Shown here: positions 33,202 to 41,031 of the stretch, one piece after another
Position numbering within the stretch: the first letter of the stretch is position 1
Layout of the letters: each line of letters opens with the position of its first letter
DNA from: Erysipelotrichales bacterium
GTDB lineage: Bacteria; Bacillota_I; Bacilli_A; Acholeplasmatales; WRBM01
Direction: 5' to 3'
NCBI GenBank assembly: GCA_009784525.1
Contig: WRBM01000006.1
Location: 1 to 64,000 of the forward strand
DNA length: 64,000 nt
The notes under the pieces: model-generated
What the model was told of the DNA's origin: nothing
The model's database searches: none
Seen by the model: the letters and a program-made list of their open reading frames with translations, nothing else
Position numbers and translations under genes: made by a program

Positions 33202-33384
33202 TTAACGTATATTTTTGTTTCCTGATTTTCCTTTCGGAGTCGCAATTGCCTGAGAAATTATCATTGTTCTTAGAAAATCCTGATCAAGAACAATTTTCTC
33301 ATTCTCATCTTTTATTTCTGTTTCCTCAATAGAGGTTTGCCTCTCACGATGAACAGCGGTTTTTCTACTAGTCTTCTGATTCAT
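33202..33384 (-). CDS. Small charged protein of the floA operon, unknown function
   Basis: This 60-residue protein is rich in charged residues (Lys, Arg, Glu) with no cysteine and no membrane segment. No family was recognised. It starts 6 bases after floA, after AAGGAATAAG, and is followed by the operon terminator, so it is expressed with floA. B. subtilis also has a small third gene (yqfB) after the floA homologue; sequence similarity cannot be judged here. Confidence 0.7.
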   Translation of the reverse strand: MNQKTSRKTAVHRERQTSIEETEIKDENEKIVLDQDFLRTMIISQAIATPKGKSGNKNIR

Positions 33385-33390
33385 TTAATC

Positions 33391-34371
33391 TTATTCCTTA
33401 GATTTTTTTGAGTCGTTCTTATTGCCACCTAAAGAATTTCGCATATTAGTGTCTGATTGAACATTCTGCATATTGTAATAGTCCATTACACCAAGTTTAC
33501 CTGCACGTAATGCTTCAGCAATTGCTTTTGGAATTTCTGCTTCCGCCGCAACAACCATTGCCTGCATCTCTTGTGTTTTAGCGCGCATTTCTTGTTCGTT
33601 TGCGACAGCTAACGCTCTTTTTTCTTCCGCTCTTGCTTGGGCAATTTTTTTATCTGCTTCAGCTTGATCCATCTGCAATTGAGAACCGATATTTTTACCA
33701 ACATCAATATCTGCGACATCGACTGATAAAATTTCAAATGCTGTACCAGCATCTAAACCTTTACTTAAGATTTTTTTAGAAATCGAATCTGGATTCTCTA
33801 AAACATCAGTATGCTTAACAGATGAACCGATTGTCGTAACAACCCCTTCACCAACACGGGCAATAATCGTTTCTTCACCAGCTCCACCGATAAGTCTTTC
33901 AATATTTGCTCTGACAGTAATTTTAGCTCTTACTCTAAGTTCAATACCATCTTTAGAAACAGCCGAGACAATTGGTGTTTCAATAACCTTTGGATTAACT
34001 GATACTTTAACAGCATTTAAAACATCTCTACCAGCTAAGTCAATGGCCATTGCCGTTCTAATATCTAAAACAATATTAGCGCTATGAGCACTTATTAAAG
34101 CGTCAATAACTGTTCCGACGTTACCTTTAGCCATATAGTGAGTTTCTAATGTTTCAATTCTAATATCTAATCCTGCTTTTTTACCAGTAATAAAGGCATC
34201 AACAAGTTTAGTAACACCAACTCGTCTTAAGCGCATACCAATAAGTCTGCCGATTCCGATACGGGCACCCGATACCCAAGCTCTAAACCAAATTCCAATC
34301 GGTACAAAGATAATAAAAAGTATAAATAAAAAGACTGCTCCTGCGATAAGACCTATTAACCATGGTTCCAT
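33391..34371 (-). CDS. floA: Flotillin-like protein FloA (SPFH domain)
   Basis: FloA proteins scaffold functional membrane microdomains. The 326-residue product starts with a membrane hairpin (about 3-30, [24 protein letters not shown]), has the SPFH domain with [38 protein letters not shown] and [28 protein letters not shown], then the Ala/Glu/Lys-rich coiled coil [22 protein letters not shown] start at 34371 was chosen because AGGAGG precedes it; the in-frame 14-residue extension would sit on that site. NfeD is encoded just upstream. Confidence 0.95.
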   Translation of the reverse strand: MEPWLIGLIAGAVFLFILFIIFVPIGIWFRAWVSGARIGIGRLIGMRLRRVGVTKLVDAFITGKKAGLDIRIETLETHYMAKGNVGTVIDALISAHSANIVLDIRTAMAIDLAGRDVLNAVKVSVNPKVIETPIVSAVSKDGIELRVRAKITVRANIERLIGGAGEETIIARVGEGVVTTIGSSVKHTDVLENPDSISKKILSKGLDAGTAFEILSVDVADIDVGKNIGSQLQMDQAEADKKIAQARAEEKRALAVANEQEMRAKTQEMQAMVVAAEAEIPKAIAEALRAGKLGVMDYYNMQNVQSDTNMRNSLGGNKNDSKKSKE

Positions 34372-34428
34372 AATTTTAATTCCTCCTAGTTTTTGTTTTA
34401 TTATAATAGACAACTATTGCCTTTATAA

Positions 34429-34962
34429 TCAATTTTGTTCCTTTATCCGAACTACTGAAATTCTGACACCTTCAACAGCTGAAACTTTAACTTTAGCACC
34501 TTCTTCTATAAAGACACTTCCTGCATTAACATCATAAAGTTTTCCGTTGATTTCAGCTTTGCCAATCGGCCTTAAATAAGAAAATACAATACCTTCTGCG
34601 CCCACTAAATGGCCATAATCAGCTGTACCAGCCGAAAAGTCTTTATTAACTGCCGTTTCTCCTTGTACAAGCCAACTATGATTGATCCAGCCCTTTTTAG
34701 AAAGCCAATAAACAATCAGAAAGCCTACACCAGCTAATATTGCTTGTATTACTAATAATAACACCGCTTGCGCAATCATACTTCCATCGCCAACCATTAC
34801 TCTTAAAACAATTCCGACAATAGTAAAGATTACTCCACTTATACCAAATATCCAGGTACCTAAAAAAAGTTCTTCAATAAACAATAACAATAAACCAATA
34901 ATCAAGAAAATAAGTACTGGTGTTGTCATGCCGGAAAACAAAGTCGAGATTTCATTAAACAT
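34429..34962 (-). CDS. NfeD family membrane protein
   Basis: This 177-residue protein has four transmembrane segments in the first ~105 residues (VLIFLIIGLLLLFIEELFLGTWIFGISGVIF and following) and a C-terminal OB-fold domain (VGAEGIVFSYLRPIGKAEINGKLYDVNAGSVFIEEGAKVKV). It corresponds to the short, protease-lacking NfeD that partners flotillins (YqeZ without its N-terminal ClpP-like part). The ATG at 34962 follows GGGGG at good spacing; the upstream TTG is rejected. It is first in the nfeD-floA operon. Confidence 0.92.
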   Translation of the reverse strand: MFNEISTLFSGMTTPVLIFLIIGLLLLFIEELFLGTWIFGISGVIFTIVGIVLRVMVGDGSMIAQAVLLLVIQAILAGVGFLIVYWLSKKGWINHSWLVQGETAVNKDFSAGTADYGHLVGAEGIVFSYLRPIGKAEINGKLYDVNAGSVFIEEGAKVKVSAVEGVRISVVRIKEQN

Positions 34963-35083
34963 ATTTAACACCCCCAAAGTTTATTTTATTTAAGATTTAG
35001 GCATTTATACTGCTTGAACAGTCTATTTATCATATGTGAAAGTTTCTAAAAAATTCAATCAATACAATGCTTTTTCATCATTT

Positions 35084-35111
35084 ATTATAACATTTTTAGA
35101 TAAAATGTCAA
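35084..35111 (-). promoter_or_regulatory. Strong promoter for nfeD-floA
   Basis: TTGACA (35106-35111) and TATAAT with TGT extension (35084-35089) are 16 bases apart. About 110 bases of untranslated leader follow before nfeD, without an obvious structured element. Confidence 0.8.
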
Positions 35112-35229
35112 TATTTTTTCATCATAGCTTTGTGCTTATCTTGAAGATGAATTTTTAGAAATAGCATTTTAATAAGAAAAACTAATAAAAAAAAGAAAAT
35201 TTACAGCTAATTGTCTAATTTTATTGTAT

Positions 35230-35558
35230 AAAAAATTATACTCTTTTAGTATACGACTTGCCCACTTTCTAAAATGCATCTCTATGCGACTTTACCCTGT
35301 AACCCACTGCCAAAATTGCATCAAGATTATATAAGTTTGTCGGTTTTGTCGGTTATTAGATAATTCGGTATTTCCGAATTTTCTTTTTACTTCCTCTTCA
35401 TCTATTTCGCTTTCTGCAAATATATTCTTCAAATGCTCAACGGTAACTTAATGCGTTGAAAAAGCTCGCCTATCCTGTCTTGGGTTAGCCATACTGTATC
35501 GCCATCAAACATTTCATCAACCTTTGTGTTGCCGTCTTTGGTCCACGAAAGTTTGGAT
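35230..35558 (-). pseudogene. Decayed RhuM-family (virulence RhuM) gene, N-terminal half with three frame breaks
   Basis: Four consecutive pieces in shifting minus-strand frames match RhuM: FDGDTVWLTQDRIGELFQR, then HLKNIFAESEIDEEEVKRKF then GNTELSNNRQNRQT, then YNLDAILAVGYRVKSHRD, then FRKWASRILKEY. The order and spacing match the first ~110 residues of intact RhuM proteins, which are widespread accessory genes of unclear function. The frame breaks, an in-frame stop and the missing C-terminal half mark it as dead. It occupies most of the 747-base gap between nfeD and the deacetylase gene; 35112-35229 shows nothing else. Confidence 0.8.
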
Positions 35559-35571
35559 GAGTTCTGAAAAA

Positions 35572-35625
35572 CAAAAAAGAGCCAAACTCAGACACTAAAT
35601 TTTAAGTTTAGAATCGATTTGACTC
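35572..35625 (-). terminator. Terminator of the polysaccharide deacetylase gene
   Basis: An 8-bp stem with one wobble (GAGTCAAA at 35618-35625 with TTTGGCTC at 35579-35586 as read on the minus strand) encloses a 31-base loop and is followed by six T. It separates the deacetylase gene from the RhuM remnant. Confidence 0.7.
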
Positions 35626-35724
35626 TATAAAAATTAAGAGTTACACTACAAACATTTTTTTCTGTTGTGTTTAATGATTTAACTCACTAAAGATCTTTTT
35701 CTCTCTGTATATGAAAATATTTTA

Positions 35725-36552
35725 TTACATATTGAAATCTTTCAAAATTTTTTCGATGCCTAAGCCACTAGGACGATTATTACGCTTCAAAACAAAAATT
35801 GTATCTAATCTATTTGCTTCAATTTTATTAATTCCTCCATAACAAGAAAGACTACTTTTAAATCCCGCTTCAATAAGCGATGCATAAGATTCTTTGGAAA
35901 TTTTGCCAAAAGGATAAGTAAAAGTAGTCGGCTCTAGCCCAATCTTTTCATTCATAATAGTCTGAAGTTTTAACAAATCATCTTTAAATCGTGTCTGATA
36001 AGCTTCTGTAGTTTCGCTACTACGCTTTAAACTGCCATTAACTCCATGTAAGTTATAGCTATGATTTTGAAATTCTACAAGACTAGAATTTGCCATTTCT
36101 TCAATTTGTTCCCATGTTAGATGCGGTTGTCTGATTCCTTGTTGCTCAGGAGCTGAACATTCATCAGTGGATTTACCAATAATCGAAAGAACTGCTTTCA
36201 GATCATATTTATTTAAAAGCGGAAAAAGTACTTCATAATCACTACGATTGCCGTCATCAAAGGTCAAAACAATTGGCTTTTCTGGAAGTGGAATATTATT
36301 ATAAACAAAATCAATTAAATCCTGCATTAAAACAGTATTATAACCCTTTTCTTGTAAATATCTAAAATCTTCTTCCAACTCAATTGGGGAAATATTATGT
36401 TCGCCTTTACTTTGATAATCATAAACCCGGTGATACATTATTATCGGAACTAAAGCTGAATCAACTTCTGCACAAGTTTGATTAAATTCTATATTACTAA
36501 ATATTAACATTGCTGAAAAAACAATAAACAAAATTTTAGTATTGCGCATCAT
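35725..36552 (-). CDS. Secreted polysaccharide deacetylase (NodB domain)
   Basis: This 275-residue protein has a signal peptide or anchor (about 6-27) followed by a carbohydrate esterase 4 domain: VPIIMYHRV, the catalytic and zinc Asp pair in IVLTFDDGNRSDYEVLFPLL (motif 1), the His motif FQNHSYNLHG (motif 2, NHSxxLHG in place of the usual HSxxH) and FTYPFGK (motif 3). It should remove acetyl groups from cell-wall or extracellular glycans. Length and architecture agree with the PgaB/PdaA-like short members. It is a single gene with its own terminator. Confidence 0.92.
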   Translation of the reverse strand: MMRNTKILFIVFSAMLIFSNIEFNQTCAEVDSALVPIIMYHRVYDYQSKGEHNISPIELEEDFRYLQEKGYNTVLMQDLIDFVYNNIPLPEKPIVLTFDDGNRSDYEVLFPLLNKYDLKAVLSIIGKSTDECSAPEQQGIRQPHLTWEQIEEMANSSLVEFQNHSYNLHGVNGSLKRSSETTEAYQTRFKDDLLKLQTIMNEKIGLEPTTFTYPFGKISKESYASLIEAGFKSSLSCYGGINKIEANRLDTIFVLKRNNRPSGLGIEKILKDFNM

Positions 36553-36702
36553 ATTATTTAAAACCTCTTCTTAAAATAATATGGACAAAATTTTAATTTT
36601 CATTTATTATAAAAGCGTTTTTCAGATTATCAACAAATTATGCATTATTAATTTATTCCTTGACAATCCAACGATTACTTTTTCTAGATCATTCGCACTG
36701 AA

Positions 36703-36777
36703 TTAAGCCAAGTTCTTTGTTCTTTCTAAACGATTATTTAATTCCCGCTTAAATTCAACACGATTGTTTTCTTGCAT
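36703..36777 (-). pseudogene. N-terminal fragment of an AlbA_2 (Schlafen-like) gene
   Basis: ATG at 36777 follows AAGAGGTG and gives MQENNRVEFKRELNNRLERT before KNLA and a stop. (Q)EN-x-x-(V)EFK(R/x)EL is the start of many AlbA_2-domain ATPase/regulator proteins found near accessory genes. Only 24 codons remain. The rest of the ~320-base gap 36553-36872 contains the terminator of the CNNM gene and no further coding signal. Confidence 0.6.
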
Positions 36778-36821
36778 TCGAATCACCTCTTAGAAAGTTT
36801 AAATTATATCATTTAACAAGC

Positions 36822-36856
36822 AAAAACAAGCGAGGAAATGTCCTTCCCCGCCTGTT
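36822..36856 (-). terminator. Terminator of the CNNM/CBS protein gene
   Basis: A long stem with a few mismatches (AACAxGCGxGGAA / TTCCxCGCxTGTT) is followed by TTTTTG on the minus strand, 16 bases past the stop. Confidence 0.8.
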
Positions 36857-36872
36857 ACTTATTATCTAAAAA

Positions 36873-38249
36873 TTAATTTTTTTCTGGTTCAACTTCACTG
36901 ACAAGCAGTCGACAACACATTATTCTTCTTTCCGTAATTTCTAAAATCTCAAATTCCAGATTCTTAATCACCGAAATAAAATCATTCTTTTCTTCATCAA
37001 AATGATTGTCAGCTAACTGGTAATTTATTTTTGTGCCTGCTTCAGGAAAACTTTCTGATAATTCTAGTAACCAGCCAGTTAACTTTTGAAACTGATGGTT
37101 TTCAGGTGTATCAAGATTTAACATTTCAAATAATTCATCAACTTCCAAATCAGCGTCCAATAAATATTCATTATCACTAATCTTCTGAAAATTAGTTCTT
37201 TCCAATTCATCGTGCTCATCGTAAATTTCTCCGACAATTTCTTCTAAAGCATCTTCCATTGTGACTAAGCCATCAGTACCACCAAATTCATCAGTAACAA
37301 TCGCCATATGACTTTTATTCTTACGTAATAATTGAATCAATGCATCAACTTTCATTGTTTTTGGGACATGATGTACGGTTCTCATGACATTACGAAGAAC
37401 AATTTTCTGACCCTTCAATAATTTAGTAAAAAAATCTCTTTCATATAAAACCCCAATAACATTATCTTTATCTTCAGAATAAACAGGAATCCTGGAATAT
37501 TTTTCTTCAAAAAACAACTTCTTAACATTATCAATTTCTTCTTTAACACTAATCGCTGTCATATCAACACGAGGTACCATAATGTCCGAAACCGTTTTAT
37601 CATTTAAGGTTAAAACACATTGAATAAGTTCATTTTCTTCCGATTCTAAAATCCCTTTTTCTTCCATCGAATCTAAAATAGCTTCAAGCTCATCTTCATT
37701 AGCGGGAATCTCGCCTTCGTTTTGATTCTTGTTTTTACCTATTAAATTTTTAAGTGGTTTGAAGATCCAAGTTAAAGGGGTCATGATAAAAACAATCAAA
37801 TAAAGTATTGACGCTACCTTTAAAGCAATATAATCTGGATGTTCTTTCGCTAAGGCCTTTGGTAAAAATTCACCAATCATGAGAACTACTAAGGTTGTGA
37901 CTGATAAAGAAATGATTTCGATTGCCACTGTTGAAACAGAATCTCTTAATATACTAATAAAAAAACCAACTGCGATTGTCGCTATGGAAATATTGAGCAT
38001 ATTACTGCCAATCAGAATCGCTGAAATTGTTTTATCATAACGTTCTGAAAGATGAATTAATTTCTGAGCTTTTTTATTACCATCTTCCGCTAAAAGTTTA
38101 ATTCTTACTTTATTCATTGCGGAGACAGCTGTTTCACAAGCCGAGAAAAAGCCTGATACTAAAACCAGAACTAATAAAAGTATTAAAATACTATAATTAA
38201 CATTACTTAATGCTGTAAAAAACCCTATTGATCCGAGAACTTCGTCCAA
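36873..38249 (-). CDS. CNNM/CBS domain membrane protein (HlyC/CorC family)
   Basis: This 458-residue protein has an N-terminal DUF21/CNNM membrane domain with four helices (to ~195, including FFSACETAVSAMNKVR and GEFLPKALAKEHP), two CBS domains (~220-335, VSDIMVPRVDMTAI to RNVMRTVHHVP) and a C-terminal transporter-associated domain (~370-450) after EDALEEIVGEIYDEHDE. The family is thought to move Mg2+ or to regulate magnesium export. It starts with TTG (38249) after GAGGTGG; no better ATG lies nearby. Its promoter and terminator frame it as a single unit. Confidence 0.92.
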   Translation of the reverse strand: MDEVLGSIGFFTALSNVNYSILILLLVLVLVSGFFSACETAVSAMNKVRIKLLAEDGNKKAQKLIHLSERYDKTISAILIGSNMLNISIATIAVGFFISILRDSVSTVAIEIISLSVTTLVVLMIGEFLPKALAKEHPDYIALKVASILYLIVFIMTPLTWIFKPLKNLIGKNKNQNEGEIPANEDELEAILDSMEEKGILESEENELIQCVLTLNDKTVSDIMVPRVDMTAISVKEEIDNVKKLFFEEKYSRIPVYSEDKDNVIGVLYERDFFTKLLKGQKIVLRNVMRTVHHVPKTMKVDALIQLLRKNKSHMAIVTDEFGGTDGLVTMEDALEEIVGEIYDEHDELERTNFQKISDNEYLLDADLEVDELFEMLNLDTPENHQFQKLTGWLLELSESFPEAGTKINYQLADNHFDEEKNDFISVIKNLEFEILEITERRIMCCRLLVSEVEPEKN

Positions 38250-38271
38250 GGCTCAACCACCTCTTCATAAT

Positions 38272-38300
38272 ATTATAACATTTAAAAAAGATTTATGCAA
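38272..38300 (-). promoter_or_regulatory. Promoter for the CNNM/CBS protein gene
   Basis: TTGCAT (38295-38300) and TATAAT with TGT extension (38272-38277) on the minus strand are 17 bases apart. It begins directly after aroQ, which has no visible terminator. Confidence 0.75.
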
Positions 38301-38325
38301 ATAATTGCTCCTATTTAAATATATT

Positions 38326-38757
38326 TTACAACAATTTTAGCTTTTTTCGGATGAATTCCATTGCTTCCAGATAACTTTCACTATGTTTTCCCATAAAACT
38401 ATTATCAACAACATCACTAATTACATTCACTCTTCTAAATTCTTCTCTTGCCTTTAGATTTGATAAATGCACTTCTACTTTAATTATCGGTAGTAATTCT
38501 AAAGCGTCTCTAATCGCAATTGAAGTATGAGTAAAAGCACCAGGATTAATAACTAAGGCATCAAATTTAAAAGCTTCATGAATTTTATCAATGATATAAC
38601 CCTCATGGTTAGACTGGAAAAATTCAAAGTTGAATTCTTTAAATCTATTTTTAATTAAATTTTCGATTTCTGCTAAAGTTTGGTTTCCATAATTTTTTGC
38701 ATCTCTAACTTTTAGCATATTTAAATTTGGTCCATTAATGACTAGTATTTTTTTCAT
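38326..38757 (-). CDS. aroQ: 3-dehydroquinate dehydratase, type II
   Basis: AroQ makes 3-dehydroshikimate, third step of the shikimate pathway. The 143-residue product has NGPNLNML (8-15), the conserved active-site Tyr in YGN (near 23), SNHEGYIIDKIHEA, INPGAFTHTSIAIRDAL and VEVHLSNLKAREEFRR. The usual R in the NGPNLNLLGxREPxxYG loop is KVRDAKNYGN here. It overlaps aroK by 4 bases. Only aroK and aroQ of the pathway lie in this window. Confidence 0.95.
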   Translation of the reverse strand: MKKILVINGPNLNMLKVRDAKNYGNQTLAEIENLIKNRFKEFNFEFFQSNHEGYIIDKIHEAFKFDALVINPGAFTHTSIAIRDALELLPIIKVEVHLSNLKAREEFRRVNVISDVVDNSFMGKHSESYLEAMEFIRKKLKLL

Positions 38758-39248
38758 TGATTATCTCCTATTGTTGAAAGAATTTTAGCAATTATTTCAT
38801 TATTATTAACCGAGTTATCAATCACAAGATCAGCTAATGCTAGGTATTTATCTTTTCTAGCCTTAAAAAGTTCTTCTAAACTACGCAAAGCTAAAAGCGG
38901 TCTTACTTTAATGCTTGCTTTATTTCTTGTTTCTAAAAGGGCAATTTCCGACTTTAAATAAATAACAAAACCCGTATTTAAATAAAGCTCATTCTTTTGA
39001 TTTGTGATTATACCGCCGCCAGTTGCGATAACCGCATTCTTTTCTTTACTTAAATTGTGGAGAACTTCTGTTTCAAGTTCTCTAAACTTATTTTCGCCAA
39101 AATCTTTAAAGATTTCATCAATAAACATCGAAGCATTCTTTTCAATTTCTGCATCCGTATCAAAAAAATTAAATCCAAGTGCCTCAGCTAATTCTTTCCC
39201 AAATGTTGTTTTTCCTGATAAAGGCATACCTATAATATATATCAACAT
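38754..39248 (-). CDS. aroK: Shikimate kinase
   Basis: AroK phosphorylates shikimate. The 164-residue product has Walker A GMPLSGKTT (7-15), FFDTDAEIE, where Asp binds shikimate, FRELETEVL and ATGGGIITN, all family motifs, and a lid region with RPLL. Length is normal. It overlaps the M28 peptidase gene by 7 bases and aroQ by 4, so it is in the mutL-miaA-M28-aroK-aroQ operon. Confidence 0.95.
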   Translation of the reverse strand: MLIYIIGMPLSGKTTFGKELAEALGFNFFDTDAEIEKNASMFIDEIFKDFGENKFRELETEVLHNLSKEKNAVIATGGGIITNQKNELYLNTGFVIYLKSEIALLETRNKASIKVRPLLALRSLEELFKARKDKYLALADLVIDNSVNNNEIIAKILSTIGDNQ

Positions 39249-40150
39249 AGTCCCAATAAGATTTCCTTAATCTTCTCCATCTTATCAAGCTCTAATACCG
39301 TATCTTTACTTGTATGAATATTTTCCATGATAAATCGCTTCTTTTTCTTTGTCTCTAAACATAACATAAGCGCCTTATAACGTCTTAACGTATAATGATC
39401 ACTAGCTTTAGTAATTTTCATTTTCAAAGAGTTGATTGGCAAATCAAAACCTTCTACTTTCTGGGCACTCTCTCTTATAGCTTGAAAGACTAAAGGATTA
39501 TTGCCATAGACATTTAAATTATCGCCGATTCCGACACAATCTAAATTAATAATATTTTTACCATCAAGTTTTTTACGATGAAAAGCTTGAAAAAATTTAC
39601 TCCCAAACAAGCCCTTCTCTTCATTATCAAAAAAGACAAAACAATAATCATTGCGATTTTCTGCATCCTTTAAAGCTTCCATCATTTCTAACAACATAAT
39701 TACGCCACTTGAATTATCATTATAGTTATTCTTATTGCCTTTACCCATAAAACCCATTATATAGATAAAAGGAATAAAACCAATAATTAATACCAATATT
39801 CTCAAACTAATCCGTAATATGGCATTATCTCTGATAAAAAGGGGAAAAAAGAAAGGAATCACAAATAAAAAGACAATATAGATAAATTGAATAAAAAGAA
39901 AAAAAATCTGATTTTTGACTAGAAAAGCCGGCATTGCTGGTGGTGTATCATAATGAGCTGTAAAAATATATTTTGCATTCCTTACTGAGCCAACAACCGC
40001 ATTCTGGGCTAAGGTATTCTTTTCAATCACAACCGGATAGCTATTTTCTGCCGCAAATGTTTTCACATACTCCAAAAATTCATCTTTATCTTTTCTTTTC
40101 ATTCGCCTGTTAAAACGTTTTGTAACATTATCAATAGTAACTTTATTCAT
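39242..40150 (-). CDS. M28 family zinc peptidase with two membrane helices
   Basis: This ~302-residue protein carries the M28 aminopeptidase fold with all expected metal ligands visible: TAHYDTPP (His), NYNDNSSGV (bridging Asp), FFDNEEKGLFGS (Glu pair), NLDCVGIGD (Asp) and KASDHYTL (His). Two hydrophobic helices are inserted between the first and second ligand (~83-105, 110-135), so it is a membrane protein with the active domain around them. The substrate is unknown. The ATG at 40150 is at a better distance from GGAGG than the upstream TTG/ATG. It follows miaA closely. Confidence 0.88.
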   Translation of the reverse strand: MNKVTIDNVTKRFNRRMKRKDKDEFLEYVKTFAAENSYPVVIEKNTLAQNAVVGSVRNAKYIFTAHYDTPPAMPAFLVKNQIFFLFIQFIYIVFLFVIPFFFPLFIRDNAILRISLRILVLIIGFIPFIYIMGFMGKGNKNNYNDNSSGVIMLLEMMEALKDAENRNDYCFVFFDNEEKGLFGSKFFQAFHRKKLDGKNIINLDCVGIGDNLNVYGNNPLVFQAIRESAQKVEGFDLPINSLKMKITKASDHYTLRRYKALMLCLETKKKKRFIMENIHTSKDTVLELDKMEKIKEILLGLC

Positions 40151-40152
40151 CA

Positions 40153-41031
40153 TCAAGCCTCCAAAAAGCGATCAATTGCGGCTTTTGCTTGTTCAATCGC
40201 ATTAGAAAAATTATCCGGATCAACAGTTATTTTTGTTAGTTCAAACTGATTGTTAAAAAATGTATTTTGCCTTTTAATAAAATGACGGGTATTTTTTTTT
40301 ATTTCTTCTTTGGCAAAATCCAGATTTATTTCGCCTTCAAAAAAAGGAATTAATTCCCGGTAACCGATGGGAATCAAAGGATAATTTCTGCGCCACAAAT
40401 TTTCTGCTTCTGACACAAGACCATTTTCAATCATTTTTTCTACTCTATTATCAGTTAATTGATACAATTTCTCTCGCTTAATATCCAAATAAATGATTAA
40501 TGGCTCATAAAGAAGTTTATTGGCATCATTTCTTTCACTTCTTGATTTTTCACTTTTCGCAAGTGTTAGTGCTCTTAAAACCCTTACCCGATTATTTGGA
40601 TGAATCTTTTCACAAGCCTTAGGATCTTTCAGCATTAATAGCTGATATAATTCTTCATTTGTTAAATTTTGAAAACTTAAGTCTAATTCTCTTTCTCCGC
40701 CTTTGAATTCATAGTCATAAAGAACAGCACGAATATAAAAGCCTGTTCCGCCAACAATTAACGGTAAAGAAAAATCATTTATTTTAGCGCGAACAAGCTT
40801 TTGATAATCCGACACTGAAAATTCTTCCGTTATTGATTTTATATCAAACAGATGATGCTTTATCCCTTGCATTTCATCTTCTTTAATTTTTGCGCTACCG
40901 ATATTTAATTCTTTATAGATTTGAACTGAATCTCCATTAATTACTTCTAATCCATAATGCTTAGCTATCGCAAGCGATAAAGCCGTTTTACCGCTTCCAG
41001 TCGGGCCAGCAATAACAATTACTTTCTTCAT
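40153..41031 (-). CDS. miaA: tRNA dimethylallyltransferase
   Basis: MiaA adds an isopentenyl group to A37 of tRNAs that read codons starting with U. The 292-residue product has Walker A GPTGSGKTAL (8-17), INGDSVQIYKELNIGSAK, LFDIKSITEEFSVSDYQ, VGGTGFYIRAVLYDY and the NRVRVLRAL segment, all diagnostic. Its start overlaps the mutL stop by one base (TGATG), an arrangement that repeats the mutL-miaA neighbourhood common in bacteria. It ends with TGA. Confidence 0.96.
   Translation of the reverse strand: MKKVIVIAGPTGSGKTALSLAIAKHYGLEVINGDSVQIYKELNIGSAKIKEDEMQGIKHHLFDIKSITEEFSVSDYQKLVRAKINDFSLPLIVGGTGFYIRAVLYDYEFKGGERELDLSFQNLTNEELYQLLMLKDPKACEKIHPNNRVRVLRALTLAKSEKSRSERNDANKLLYEPLIIYLDIKREKLYQLTDNRVEKMIENGLVSEAENLWRRNYPLIPIGYRELIPFFEGEINLDFAKEEIKKNTRHFIKRQNTFFNNQFELTKITVDPDNFSNAIEQAKAAIDRFLEA

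Noticed and set aside
34978-35083. Structured leader element in the ~110-base nfeD leader
   Set aside because: No stable hairpins or known riboswitch cores were found by eye; it appears to be plain leader sequence.
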